A DNA stretch of 64,000 nt from CAZXIC01 sp964640195 (GCA_964640195.1 CAZXIC010000003.1:1-64000); one strand, 5' to 3'. Shown: positions 1 to 8,104, numbered from the stretch's first letter. The notes: generated from the letters alone by a model not told the origin. Translations and numbers: made by a program.

Positions 1-82
1 TTTTTTCGCAAACCTTTTCTTAAAAGGTTTAAAGAAAAGGCTGTTACGAGGTCGGTGCTCTAAACCACTGAGCTACCGGGGC
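1..82 (-). tRNA. tRNA-Thr(CGU), 5' exon and part of intron, cut by window edge
   Basis: Read on the minus strand, the sequence from 82 downward starts GCCCCGGTAGCTCAGTGG, a tRNA acceptor strand plus D-arm. It continues through an anticodon stem CCGAC and loop CTCGTAA, giving anticodon CGU (Thr). After loop position 37/38 the sequence leaves the tRNA pattern and becomes an A/T hairpin (AAACCTTTT / AAAAGGTTT) followed by GCGAAAAAA, so an intron at the canonical archaeal position begins here. The 3' exon lies outside the window, so the acceptor pairing cannot be checked. Confidence 0.8.
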
Positions 83-151
83 ATGGTAAAAGAATTAGGG
101 ATAACAAAATGTTTAAATACTAGAAAACTGTTTTCTTTATCAGGTGATTTT

Positions 152-700
152 TTGAACTGCAAAGGACAGGCTTACAGCACTTTCAAGCTGCTCATAGCAG
201 CGATAGTTGCAATGGCAATCCTTGCGATACTGATTCCGATAATCATGCAGGTAATGGGGCTGATTAAGGCAAACCCATTGAACGAAACAAAGTCACTGCT
301 GTCTGAACTTATCGACAGCCCAGGGGCATTGAAGCACACCAAGGAGGTTGTCTTTGAGCCGAACAGCGTTCTTGCGGGCAGCGCCCTTGCTGAAAGGGTT
401 CCCATCGCAAAGGACCAGATTTGCATGAGCACGGGGCAGTTTCTGGAAGACCCTGAAAGGGGCTTTGAATGCCTTACATGCGGTGGCAATCCTGATGACG
501 CACAACAAAGAATCAGATACCACGGCCACAGCGACCAGACAGCAAAGATTGCAATAGTCTGCAACGTGAATATGGAGGAGCTGCGGATAGACCTTGACGA
601 CTACGGCCTTACGGCTTATGACGGCACTGACATAGATACGGCCTGCGGAATCTGCGACGGCAAAGGCAAGTGCTGTGCGATTGTTCTGGAGAGAAGCTGA
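152..700 (+). CDS. Pilin-like secreted protein with class III signal peptide
   Basis: The N-terminus has a short polar stretch ending in CKGQA, followed directly by a hydrophobic helix (FKLLIAAIVAMAILAIL). This is the arrangement of archaeal type IV pilin/preflagellin class III signal peptides, which are cut before the hydrophobic part. The remaining domain carries several cysteines, including CLTC and CGICDGKGKCC, and probably lies outside the cell. A frame is open from ATG 83, but that codon touches the tRNA end; TTG 152 has AGGTGA at a good distance, so it is preferred. It is the first of six small membrane-anchored genes in the same direction. No specific family is recognised beyond pilin-like. 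Confidence 0.6.
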   Translation: MNCKGQAYSTFKLLIAAIVAMAILAILIPIIMQVMGLIKANPLNETKSLLSELIDSPGALKHTKEVVFEPNSVLAGSALAERVPIAKDQICMSTGQFLEDPERGFECLTCGGNPDDAQQRIRYHGHSDQTAKIAIVCNVNMEELRIDLDDYGLTAYDGTDIDTACGICDGKGKCCAIVLERS

Positions 701-749
701 TTTAAACAGCTTTCCCCTCTTCTTTTTTCCCTTTTTTTCTATGCAAAAA

Positions 750-759
750 ATTAAATATA
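750..759 (+). promoter_or_regulatory. TATA box for the 783 gene
   Basis: TTAAATATAG lies about 25-30 bases before the ATG at 783, the usual distance for an archaeal leaderless or short-leader transcript. It argues for ATG 783 over the in-frame ATG at 741, which would put the TATA box inside the gene. Confidence 0.5.
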
Positions 760-782
760 GCTTTTGCCCTAAACTATTTGAT

Positions 783-956
783 ATGCTGCGGAAACTAATG
801 CGGTTTGCTGCTGAAGAAAGGGCCCAGAGCGAGTGGAGCAGCGTTTACATGCTCATTGTCCTCATAATCGCGGTTTTGCTGCTGATTGCAATAGTAAAGC
901 CCATGTTCAGGCAGAGCCAGAAGATAGTGGAAAAGGCAGAGCCAAAGGCAGATTAA
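783..956 (+). CDS. Small single-helix membrane protein, pilin-like
   Basis: The protein has 57 residues: a charged N-terminus (MLRKLMRFAAEERAQSEW), one strongly hydrophobic helix (about residues 21-40) and a short basic/acidic tail. The size and single helix resemble a minor pilin or a small assembly partner, but a clear KGQ-type processing site is absent; the QSEW just before the helix is the nearest equivalent. The start at 783 is chosen because a TATA box lies at 750-759. It precedes the pilin-like gene at 980 by 23 bases, so the two are probably co-transcribed. Confidence 0.5.
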   Translation: MLRKLMRFAAEERAQSEWSSVYMLIVLIIAVLLLIAIVKPMFRQSQKIVEKAEPKAD

Positions 957-979
957 ATTTTTTTAGGGGAGAAGAAGGA

Positions 980-1555
980 ATGCTGGACAAAAGGGGCCAA
1001 GAGGCTGCCCCCTTTGAATTGCTCATTGCCGTGATAATCATGGGCTTTGTTATTTACATCGGAATGCGGGCAATGTCAGACCTCAACTGCCAGAAATGCT
1101 ACGGCGAGACAGACGCGAAGCTGGAGGAGATGAAAACAGGGCTGGAGAACGCGGCTAAGAAGAAAGGCCCCCAAACAATTAATTTCTACCTGAGCGGCTG
1201 CTTTGACCCAGACGATGAGGTTGTCAGGGTAAAAGAGGTCAATGAACCTGAGGTCTGTGCCTCCTACTGCGGTGCCGCCAAGCGGTTGTGCATTCTGCTG
1301 CAATACTTTTACAGCGGCGGCGGCTGCGGCGGCAGCTTCTCCATCAGGAAGTGCCTGGACATAAATCCGGACACTGTTTTTCCAACCGGGGGCAGGTGTG
1401 GAGCCAGGGCAGGCATGCAGCTGGTTGATTTCAGGGAATCGGGCGGGATAAAGCAGGGCTACTATCTTCTGATTGACAAGACAAGTGCAACCGACACGTT
1501 TCCAACTGTCTGCTCTTACGTAAGGGAAGAATCCGCATCCGGGCAGGTGAACTAA
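980..1555 (+). CDS. Pilin-like protein, class III signal peptide, Cys-rich
   Basis: The 191-residue protein begins MLDKRGQEAAPFELLIAV: a basic residue, G, Q and then a Glu shortly before a hydrophobic helix. That fits the prepilin peptidase site R-G/Q with a conserved Glu-like position. The mature part holds more than ten cysteines, some paired (CQKC, CGGSF), suggesting a disulfide-stabilised extracellular domain. ATG 980 is preceded by GGGGAGAAGGA, a strong ribosome-binding site. The open frame extends upstream to 833 but that part overlaps the previous gene. Confidence 0.65.
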   Translation: MLDKRGQEAAPFELLIAVIIMGFVIYIGMRAMSDLNCQKCYGETDAKLEEMKTGLENAAKKKGPQTINFYLSGCFDPDDEVVRVKEVNEPEVCASYCGAAKRLCILLQYFYSGGGCGGSFSIRKCLDINPDTVFPTGGRCGARAGMQLVDFRESGGIKQGYYLLIDKTSATDTFPTVCSYVREESASGQVN

Positions 1556-1558
1556 AAA

Positions 1559-2233
1559 ATGCTTGGTTTCACGTTAAGCAAGCTGAACCTGCTGATTCTA
1601 GTAACAGCGTTGTTTGCAATCATCACATTCTTCATGTTCAGGCTGACTGACATCATGGTAAGCAGGTCAGCGCAGCAAATGGTGAATGATTACGTTGAAA
1701 CAGTCGCAGGCATAACGAGCGGTGACAGCCTTTGCTTCAAGCACACCATGACCCTGCCGGAAAGCATCAGCTATTTTGGCGGCATACAGCAAAGCAAGAG
1801 ATTCTACTATATAGTGGAGGTTTCAAGGGAGCCCCGGGAATACGACCCAGAATACATCAGCAAGGTTATTTTCAAGGTTGCCAGCAGAAAGGAGCAGGAT
1901 AAATTCATTGCAACAGACAGCTTTGACCTGAATGCGCAAATATATTTGTACCAGTGGCCTACTGGAGAGGGCATGGTTTTAGACGACATAGAGATGCAGG
2001 GCACCGTCAAGCTCGACCCCAAAAGCATTGCAGTGGCAGACAGCATGGTGCTGGTAAAAGAGCTGTTTGCAGGCAAAAACTACTTGCACATAATAGTCTG
2101 CTCTTCTGCCGGCGAACAGTGCAGCTGGAATGTCGGGTATGCGGGCTGCTGTATAAAAAAATTGCGCGGCGGCGTTGAATCAACCTGCCTTGAGCCGGCG
2201 GAGGACTGTGACACTTTATCTTTAACATGCTAG
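1559..2233 (+). CDS. Membrane-anchored protein of the pilin-like island
   Basis: The 224-residue protein has one N-terminal hydrophobic helix (about residues 10-30, LNLLILVTALFAIITFFMF) and a long soluble domain ending in a cysteine-rich tail (CCIKKLRGG, then several spaced Cys). It starts three bases after the previous stop, so translation is probably coupled. No obvious prepilin cleavage site is visible. The order and topology suggest an anchored subunit or assembly factor for the pilin-like proteins next to it. No family is recognised. Confidence 0.55.
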   Translation: MLGFTLSKLNLLILVTALFAIITFFMFRLTDIMVSRSAQQMVNDYVETVAGITSGDSLCFKHTMTLPESISYFGGIQQSKRFYYIVEVSREPREYDPEYISKVIFKVASRKEQDKFIATDSFDLNAQIYLYQWPTGEGMVLDDIEMQGTVKLDPKSIAVADSMVLVKELFAGKNYLHIIVCSSAGEQCSWNVGYAGCCIKKLRGGVESTCLEPAEDCDTLSLTC

Positions 2234-2242
2234 GTGAAAGAT

Positions 2243-2791
2243 ATGGGGTGCATGAAAGGAAAAAGGGGTTGTGCAAGAAGGGTTTCCCTGGGCTTTTTGG
2301 GGCCGATTGGTGACGACCTGCCCAGCCTCATCCCGCTGCTTTTCGCTTTAACGCTGTTTTTCTACGTCTTCACTTTCACTTGGGGGGTTTTTGACAAGAG
2401 GGACGCGGCTTTCAACGATGCCCTGGCAATACTCAGGGTTGGCAGCGCCCTAAAGGCAAACAGCTACATATCAAACATTGAAAAATTCAGGGAAAGGTGC
2501 GAAACAGCAAAAGAGGTGCAAAGAATGCGCTTTCTGGCTGGCTTGCTTGAGGTGCCGACAGGGCCGGGGGAGAGTGTTGAAGAGTTTGACATTGAGAAGT
2601 TAAGCAGCGGCGACCTGCACTTCTTCTCGGCAGATGATGAAACGTTTGAATGCAGCAACGCAAAAGACGAAATGCCTGAAGTGGAAAACAAAAGCATTAT
2701 TGTCAGGTTTTTTCCGGTTGCGCTTGAGTTTTACAACAAGGACCAGTTCTATGTAAAGCCAATGCTGCTGGTGGTAATCGCATGGAAATAG
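2243..2791 (+). CDS. Single-pass membrane protein of the pilin-like island
   Basis: The 182-residue product has a basic N-terminus followed by FLGPIGDDLPSLIP and a hydrophobic helix (LLFALTLFFYVFTFTW), then a soluble domain of about 130 residues. ATG 2243 has GGTGA five bases upstream; GTG 2234 is also open but would use up that ribosome-binding site. The end overlaps the next gene by ten bases. This looks like a further pilin-related or anchored subunit; function is unknown. Confidence 0.55.
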   Translation: MGCMKGKRGCARRVSLGFLGPIGDDLPSLIPLLFALTLFFYVFTFTWGVFDKRDAAFNDALAILRVGSALKANSYISNIEKFRERCETAKEVQRMRFLAGLLEVPTGPGESVEEFDIEKLSSGDLHFFSADDETFECSNAKDEMPEVENKSIIVRFFPVALEFYNKDQFYVKPMLLVVIAWK

Positions 2792-3459
2792 CGCTAAGCC
2801 AGAGAGGGCAGGCAGCCTTAACTGATTCGCTTTATTTCCTGCTGATAGTCAGCGGGTTAAGCGCTTTCCTTTTCTATTTCACTGTGAACTATGGCGTAAT
2901 GGTGGAACGGCAGCTTGCAAGGCAGTACAGCACTGAATACGCCAAATCCGCGCTTGAAACGATTTTGTACAGCAGCATGCCAAGGACGCCCGGCATATCA
3001 CTTGAAGATGCAGCAGAAATTGATTATCTGCTTGCTGCAGTTAAAGAGGACTACGCTGACGACGGGCAGCTGGATGAAACGAAAGAGATTCTGGCACAGA
3101 ACCTGACTGGAATAATGTACCCCTTTGCTGCATCATTCGACTACCTCTTCTACATCTATATTCCTGACAAAAAGGAATTTGTCATAGCTTTCCTGAGGGC
3201 AGGCAAAGTTGAAGCGCAGCCAAGCGGAGAAAAAACCCAGCTGCTGGTAGGCAGGGGTTCAATAATGATTTGTTCCCCCTCTTCCATGGATAAGCTGGAC
3301 AACTTCCTTTCAGGCATGGGCCAGACAGCACAAAGCATCAGCAGAATGCAGTTAATTGACGCCGAGGGAAGGTATCTGCCGGCTCAAATAAGCCTGACGA
3401 TGTGGGTTCCAACCGACACTGACCTGTCTGCCTTGAATTGCGCAGAGTTCACTGCCTGA
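2782..3459 (+). CDS. Pilin-like membrane protein, last of the island
   Basis: The 225-residue protein starts MEIALSQRGQAALTDSLYFLLIVSG, again R-G-Q a few residues before a hydrophobic helix, as in archaeal class III signal peptides. A large soluble domain follows, with a MICSPSSMDKL segment but no recognised fold. Its start overlaps the preceding gene by ten bases, a sign of translational coupling. Its stop overlaps the convergent zinc-ribbon gene by 11 bases. Confidence 0.6.
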   Translation: MEIALSQRGQAALTDSLYFLLIVSGLSAFLFYFTVNYGVMVERQLARQYSTEYAKSALETILYSSMPRTPGISLEDAAEIDYLLAAVKEDYADDGQLDETKEILAQNLTGIMYPFAASFDYLFYIYIPDKKEFVIAFLRAGKVEAQPSGEKTQLLVGRGSIMICSPSSMDKLDNFLSGMGQTAQSISRMQLIDAEGRYLPAQISLTMWVPTDTDLSALNCAEFTA

Positions 3460-4144
3460 CTTTTTTGCCGCAGACAGGGCAGACAAGCTGCAGAGCGCCT
3501 GCGATTTTCTCGGTTCCCTTTGCACACTGCTGGCAGAACGCTGTCCCGCACTCAGGGCAAAAGAGGATGTTGCTGCCCTCTTTGCCGCAGTTTGGGCACT
3601 TTTCTTCCCCTTTTTCCTCACCCAACTCAGGCAAACTGAACTCTTCCTCCAGCTCCAGGCCTGGCTCTTTCTTTTCACCCTTCTTTTTTTCTGTCGCAAA
3701 AAGGTCCTCTACGCTCAGCCCCTTTATTTCCTCCTCTTTCAAGCTAGCTTTTTGTTCCTCAGCAGCCGGCTCTTCTACTGCTTCCTGTGCAGGCTCTTCT
3801 TCCTTCTCCTTTCCCTTTCTCCTCTTCCCGGATTTTTTCCTCTGCCGCTCCAGCTTCCTGTAAATCCTCTCCCTGCGCTCCTTGTCCTTCAGCTGCAGGT
3901 AAATGCTTTCAGCTATTTGGTCGTACTCCTGCTTCTTGGGATACCTCTTGTGTTCAGCCTTGAATTTCCTTACCTCCTCCAAGGTCAAATGCATTGTTAT
4001 CTCCTTGTCCGCTTCCTCAGCAGCAGGCTTTTTCGGCATTTGGGCGAAAAGGGTTTCCGCCACGCCTTCCTCTGTTACTGTCTCACGCAGCCTCTGCCCT
4101 TTCCTGTGAAAGCGCTTCAGCCGCCTTGGAATCTTTTCAGCCAT
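3449..4144 (-). CDS. Charged protein with C-terminal double zinc-ribbon
   Basis: The 231-residue protein has a basic N-terminus (KIPRRLKRFHRKGQRLRE), a helical region, a long Lys/Glu-rich linker (about residues 85-165) and a C-terminal cysteine array: CPNCGKE, CPECGTAFCQQC and CPVCGKK. The last part resembles a zinc ribbon or RING-like metal site that binds nucleic acid or protein. The order basic-acidic-zinc suggests an RNA- or ribosome-associated factor, but no family is recognised. It converges on the pilin-like island and overlaps it by 11 bases. Confidence 0.6.
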   Translation of the reverse strand: MAEKIPRRLKRFHRKGQRLRETVTEEGVAETLFAQMPKKPAAEEADKEITMHLTLEEVRKFKAEHKRYPKKQEYDQIAESIYLQLKDKERRERIYRKLERQRKKSGKRRKGKEKEEEPAQEAVEEPAAEEQKASLKEEEIKGLSVEDLFATEKKKGEKKEPGLELEEEFSLPELGEEKGEEKCPNCGKEGSNILFCPECGTAFCQQCAKGTEKIAGALQLVCPVCGKKVRQ

Positions 4145-4272
4145 AGCCTGTCCACCACTGCAGCCGCAAGGTAAATTATTAACGCTGTTCCTGTTTTTAA
4201 TTGTTTGTCAGAAATAAGCAGGATTTGAATCAGGGAAAAACCGTTTCGCGTATGGGGGAATTGCATTATTAA

Positions 4273-5760
4273 TCAAACAGGCAGCGTATCGCCCTTTCTG
4301 ACTTTCCGCAGGAAAGAGGGCAGTTCCTGCACCTTAACCCTGACCTGCTGCATTGAATCCCTGTACCTGTAGGTTACGGTGTTATCTTCCTTTGTCTGGT
4401 AATCGACTGTGATTCCGCCGAAAACACCCACCTCGTCTGCCCTGCTGTACCTTTTGCCAATGCTTCCCTTTTCGTCAAAAAAAACATCAAACCCTTCGTG
4501 CAGCAAGCCAGCGAATATTTTCTTCGCTATTTCGCTTAACCCGTCTTTTTTTACCAGGGGATAGATGCCCGCGTCTTGGGGCGCAATTCTCGGCGGCAGC
4601 TTTAAATAAATCCTTTCCTCTTTGCCCCTTTTCTCTTTCCGAAACGCGTTGTCCAAAACAACGTAGACTGTCCTGTCAATTCCGGCTGACAGCTCAAAAA
4701 CATGCGGGATGAATTCTTTGCCCAGTTCCTTCACAGCCATTTTCTGCCCGCTCTGCTTGGCATGGCCCCTTAAATCGTAATCCGTCCTGTAATTGCAGGC
4801 AATCACTTCAATCCAGCCCAGGTCTGTCTGAACTTCAAAATCCCAGGTTTCCCTTGCATAAAAAGCCCGCTCATCCCTGTCCAGTTGCCTGAAGCGCATT
4901 TTTTCAGCGGCAATGCCGTAGCCTTCATATAACTGCTGCGTTCTAGCCAAATAATACGCAACCAGCCTGCCGCTTACAATCTTTTTTTGCACGGCTTCCT
5001 TGCAGCTAACTGGCTTCTTTTCCTGCCCAAGCAGCAGCAGGTTCAGCTTGTATTCAGCAACCTCCCCAAAGTTCTCAACATCGTTTATTTTGCCCGGATT
5101 GAAAAACACTTCCACTTCCATCTGGCCGATTTCCCTCTCCCTCAACAAAGTGTTCCTCGGGGCGATTTCATTCCTGAAACTGGTTCCTGCCTGGGCAACC
5201 GCAAGGGGCAGGTTCTGCCTGCCTGTCTTGTACAGCCTCGGGAAATCGCAGAAAATGCTCTGGCAGGTTTCTGGCCTCAGGTAAGCAACCTGCTTCCCGG
5301 TTGCGCCAATGTCAACGCGCATCATCATGTTGAATTTCCTCACTTTCTCAAAGTTTTTCCCGCCGCACTTCGGGCATTTAACTGCATGAGCTGCAATCAG
5401 CCTGTCCAGCTCGCTGGTTGCAAGGCTTTCAGGGACAACACCAGCGACTTTTGACATAATAAGCTTGTCTGCCCTGTGCAACGAATTGCACTTCCTGCAC
5501 TGCACAATTGGGTCGTTGAAATTCTCCAGGTGCCCTGACGCCTTGAAAACCTCTTCCGGCAGAATCTGGCTGCAGAACAACTCGACCATGTCCTCTTTTT
5601 GCACCATCTGCTTTCTCCAGAAATCAGTTATCTTTCTCCTGATTGTTTCGCCTTCGCCGGCAAAATCAAAGAAGCCGCTTGCGGCACTGCTGTATATCCC
5701 TGCAGCCGGATAGAACAGGCTTCTCCTCAAAGCAAGGTTTATGATTTCGTCTTTCGGCAT
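4273..5760 (-). CDS. glyS: Glycyl-tRNA synthetase (class II, archaeal/eukaryotic dimer type)
   Basis: This enzyme charges tRNA-Gly with glycine. The 495-residue protein has the class II motif 2 region GTSFRNEIAPRN near residue 190 and a motif 3 segment SAGIDRTVY near 357. RPETCQSIF lies just before motif 2, and a zinc-binding CRKC...CPKCGG pair lies around residues 90-135. The C-terminal anticodon-binding domain (LPPRIAPQDAGIYPL onward) is complete. It is shorter than many archaeal GlyRS but no domain seems lost. It is divergent from nop5 with TATA-like sequences in the 100-base gap. Confidence 0.95.
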   Translation of the reverse strand: MPKDEIINLALRRSLFYPAAGIYSSAASGFFDFAGEGETIRRKITDFWRKQMVQKEDMVELFCSQILPEEVFKASGHLENFNDPIVQCRKCNSLHRADKLIMSKVAGVVPESLATSELDRLIAAHAVKCPKCGGKNFEKVRKFNMMMRVDIGATGKQVAYLRPETCQSIFCDFPRLYKTGRQNLPLAVAQAGTSFRNEIAPRNTLLREREIGQMEVEVFFNPGKINDVENFGEVAEYKLNLLLLGQEKKPVSCKEAVQKKIVSGRLVAYYLARTQQLYEGYGIAAEKMRFRQLDRDERAFYARETWDFEVQTDLGWIEVIACNYRTDYDLRGHAKQSGQKMAVKELGKEFIPHVFELSAGIDRTVYVVLDNAFRKEKRGKEERIYLKLPPRIAPQDAGIYPLVKKDGLSEIAKKIFAGLLHEGFDVFFDEKGSIGKRYSRADEVGVFGGITVDYQTKEDNTVTYRYRDSMQQVRVKVQELPSFLRKVRKGDTLPV

Positions 5761-5830
5761 GCCAGCTATTTTAATGAATTAAAACATTATTAAATTTGCT
5801 GTTTTTCCCTGCAAGGGACTTCAATTAGCC

Positions 5831-5840
5831 TTTTTAAATA
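5831..5840 (+). promoter_or_regulatory. TATA box of the nop5-flpA operon
   Basis: TTTTTAAATA lies 23-32 bases upstream of the nop5 ATG at 5863, placing transcription start a few bases before the ATG, so the mRNA is probably nearly leaderless. Confidence 0.55.
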
Positions 5841-5862
5841 ATTTATTGCTAATGATTTAAAC

Positions 5863-6669
5863 ATGCCTGACAAATTGCAGCAGTTGAGGAGGCGTCTGAT
5901 AAAAAAGGCGAAGAGGCAGGTTCAGCAGCGCTACGCGGAAAGCGATGTGCACATCATCAGGGCTGTTGCAGTGCTGCAGGACCTGGATGCAACATTCAAC
6001 CTGCTCGCGGAAAACGCGGTTGAATGGTACTCTGCTTACTTCCCTGAACTGCACCAATTGCTTAAAGACAATGAAAAATACCTGCAGCTGGTTTACCTGA
6101 TTGGCGGGAGAAAGGGCTTTGATGCAAAGAAGGTTGCGGAAATAGCAGGAGAAGAAACAGCAGAGAAAATTGCTGCAGCTGCAAAGAAAAGCATGGGAAG
6201 CGAAGTCGAGCCGCCTGTGCTTGATGCAATGAAACTGCTTGCGCTTAATGCCCTCAACCTGAGGGAGGAAAGAAAGCTGCTGGAGAGGCTGGTTGAAAAG
6301 CAAATGGCGGAATACGCGCCGAACCTGAGCCAGCTGGCTGGAGCCGTGCTTGGGGCTAGGCTGCTGGCTGCTGCAGGCGGCCTGAGGCAGCTTGCCCTGC
6401 TGCCCGCTTCCACCATACAGCTGCTTGGGGCAGAAAGGGCACTGTTCAGGCACATGAGGAACAGCAGGGTAAAGGGGCCAAAGCACGGGCTGCTGTACCA
6501 GCACGCGCTTGTTAGGAGCGTTCCTGCAAAGCACAAGGGAAAAGTGGCTAGGAGCGTTGCAGCAAAGCTTGCAATAGCTGCAAAAGCAGACTTCTTCAAG
6601 AGCAAAGAGCGTGTTTCTGGCAGGCTGCAAAAGGAACTGCAGCAGAGAGTGAAGCAGCTGCAGAAATAA
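5863..6669 (+). CDS. nop5: Nop5 (C/D box sRNP core protein)
   Basis: Nop5 bridges L7Ae-bound C/D guide RNA and fibrillarin in archaeal 2'-O-methylation particles. The product has 268 residues. It shows the Nop-domain signature LGARLLAAAGGL and then RVKGPKHGLLYQHALV (about residues 165-225), which binds the kink-turn RNP, and a helical coiled-coil region before it. The N-terminal fibrillarin-binding domain looks short compared with typical 370-400 residue Nop5 proteins. That is a real reduction if the start is right, and the TATA box at 5831 supports it. It lies five bases before the fibrillarin gene. Confidence 0.92.
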   Translation: MPDKLQQLRRRLIKKAKRQVQQRYAESDVHIIRAVAVLQDLDATFNLLAENAVEWYSAYFPELHQLLKDNEKYLQLVYLIGGRKGFDAKKVAEIAGEETAEKIAAAAKKSMGSEVEPPVLDAMKLLALNALNLREERKLLERLVEKQMAEYAPNLSQLAGAVLGARLLAAAGGLRQLALLPASTIQLLGAERALFRHMRNSRVKGPKHGLLYQHALVRSVPAKHKGKVARSVAAKLAIAAKADFFKSKERVSGRLQKELQQRVKQLQK

Positions 6670-6674
6670 CTGGA

Positions 6675-7355
6675 ATGGAGGCCGGTTTTTTGAAGGAACT
6701 GTTTGCAGGAGTTTTCGCAGAGCAGGGAAGGCTGTTTACAATTAACCAGATTCAGGGAAAGCCTGTTTACGGCGAAAGGCTGTTAACGCAAAAGGGGGTT
6801 GAATACAGGCAGTGGCAGCCAGGCAGGAGCAAGCTTGCTGCCGCAATAAAAAACGGCTTGGCAGAGCTGCCGGTAAAGCCGGGCAGCACTGTCCTCTACC
6901 TCGGCGCTGCAGAGGGCACGACCGTAAGCCATGTCAGTGACATCATTGGAAAGCAGGGGATTGTATTCGGCGTTGACTTAAGCGAAAGGGTGATGCGGAA
7001 GTTCATTGCCGTATGCGAGCAGAGGAAGAACATTGTGCCAATTCTCGCTGACGCAAACAAGCCCTGGACATACAAGGGGTACTTGGAAGGGCACAAGATT
7101 GACGTGCTTTACCAGGACGTTTCGCAGAGGAACCAGTCGCAAATTTTTTTAAAAAACAGCAGCTACTTCCTGCAAAAGGGCGCGTATGGATTGCTTGCAA
7201 TAAAGGCGAAAAGCATCAGCCAGACCCTTACAGCGGAACAGGTTTTTGAAAAAGAGATAAGCGAGCTGAATACGCAATTCAAGGTAAAGCAGATAATCAA
7301 CCTAAGGCCCTTTGAAAAAGACCACGCAATGGTCTTGTGTGAAAAGAGGGAGTGA
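6675..7355 (+). CDS. flpA: Fibrillarin-like rRNA/tRNA 2'-O-methyltransferase
   Basis: This is the catalytic subunit of the C/D box sRNP and transfers methyl from SAM to ribose 2'-OH of guided RNA sites. The 226 residues include the fibrillarin motif VLYLGAAEGTTVSHVSD (SAM binding, about residues 70-90), VDLSERV, and ADANKPWTY with the following YQDVSQRNQ. This is the usual archaeal length. It sits directly behind nop5, as in many archaea. Confidence 0.95.
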   Translation: MEAGFLKELFAGVFAEQGRLFTINQIQGKPVYGERLLTQKGVEYRQWQPGRSKLAAAIKNGLAELPVKPGSTVLYLGAAEGTTVSHVSDIIGKQGIVFGVDLSERVMRKFIAVCEQRKNIVPILADANKPWTYKGYLEGHKIDVLYQDVSQRNQSQIFLKNSSYFLQKGAYGLLAIKAKSISQTLTAEQVFEKEISELNTQFKVKQIINLRPFEKDHAMVLCEKRE

Positions 7356-7362
7356 GCGAAAA

Positions 7363-7920
7363 GTGCGGCAGGAAGCGAGGAGGCAGTCCATCCACTACTT
7401 TTTTGGCTCATTATTCATTGCACTGGTTGCAGTGCAGGGCGTGTGGTTCACGCTGCAGCTGCTGATTGCCGTTTTCCTGATTGGCCTGGTTTTCTCCTGC
7501 TTAATCAAGAAAGGGCTAAAAATCCCAATTCTCTTCCAGGTCGTACAGCGCGTGGAACGCTCTTACGAACAGCACCTGCCTGGTAAGGGGGCGTTACTTT
7601 TCTTCCTGGGAGCAATAGTCCTCATGGCGCTGTTCCAAAGGCAGCTGGTTGTGGTCGGTGCCCTCTGCGCTGCAGTTTACGGGGACGCTGCCTCAACGAT
7701 TGTCGGCCTGCGCTTTGGAAGGCACAGGATAGCTGGAAAGAAAACCCTGGAGGGAACGCTTGGCGGAATCCTCGTATCAGTAATCTTCCTAGGGGTTTTG
7801 TTTGAGTGGTGGATTGCGCTGGCTGCTGCAGCTGCAGGGATGGCTGCAGAACTTCTCCCCTTTGACGACAACTTCACGATTCCCATTGCAAGCGCTGCAG
7901 TGCTAACAATTTTATTATAA
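7363..7920 (+). CDS. Integral membrane CTP-dependent lipid kinase-like protein (DGK1/SEC59/VTE5 family)
   Basis: The protein has about six transmembrane segments and the family motif GDAASTIVGLRFGRH followed by KTLEGTLGG, typical of dolichol/phytol/diacylglycerol kinases that use CTP. In archaea such proteins probably phosphorylate a prenyl alcohol or lipid intermediate; the exact substrate cannot be read here. The frame opens with a TTG at 7312 inside flpA. GTG 7363, just after the flpA stop and behind GAGGGAG, is the better start (185 residues). Confidence 0.7.
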   Translation: MRQEARRQSIHYFFGSLFIALVAVQGVWFTLQLLIAVFLIGLVFSCLIKKGLKIPILFQVVQRVERSYEQHLPGKGALLFFLGAIVLMALFQRQLVVVGALCAAVYGDAASTIVGLRFGRHRIAGKKTLEGTLGGILVSVIFLGVLFEWWIALAAAAAGMAAELLPFDDNFTIPIASAAVLTILL

Positions 7921-7956
7921 ATTTTCTATTCTATTATATTACAGAGGTAAATGGGC

Positions 7957-8003
7957 CCGTAGCCTAACCTTTTAAAAAAGGTTAACGAAAAAAATGGCTA
8001 CGG
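7957..8003. other. Two-level hairpin with a tRNA-Arg 5'-end mimic
   Basis: CCGTAGCC (7957-7964) is the reverse complement of GGCTACGG (7996-8003). Between them lies an inner 8-bp stem AACCTTTT / AAAAGGTT (7966-7973 and 7976-7983) and then AACGAAAAAAAT. The bases just before and into it (GGGCCCGTAGCCTA, 7953-7966) nearly copy the 5' end of the following tRNA-Arg (GGACCCGTAGCCTA). It could be a terminator-like structure for the upstream gene or a degenerate tRNA 5' half. Confidence 0.55.
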
Positions 8004-8008
8004 CTACT

Positions 8009-8103
8009 GGACCCGTAGCCTAGTGGATAGGGCAACTGCCTCCTACCCTTCCAAAAGAAGGGGCGAAAGCAGTAGGTCGTGGGTTCGATTCCCACCGGGT
8101 CCG
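8009..8103 (+). tRNA. tRNA-Arg(CCU) with a short intron
   Basis: Acceptor arms GGACCCG and CGGGTCC pair fully with discriminator G at 8103. The D-arm GCCT/GGGC, anticodon stem ACTGC/GCAGT and T-arm GTGGG/CCCAC are all complete. The loop begins CTCCTA (anticodon CCU) and is interrupted by about 22 bases that form a CCCTTC/GAAGGG hairpin. This is an archaeal intron at the canonical position 37/38, removed at a bulge-helix-bulge motif. No CCA is encoded. Confidence 0.92.
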
Positions 8104-8104
8104 T

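Noticed and set aside
7953..8003. A complete second tRNA before tRNA-Arg
   Set aside because: Only the first 14 bases match a tRNA; no anticodon or T-arm follows.
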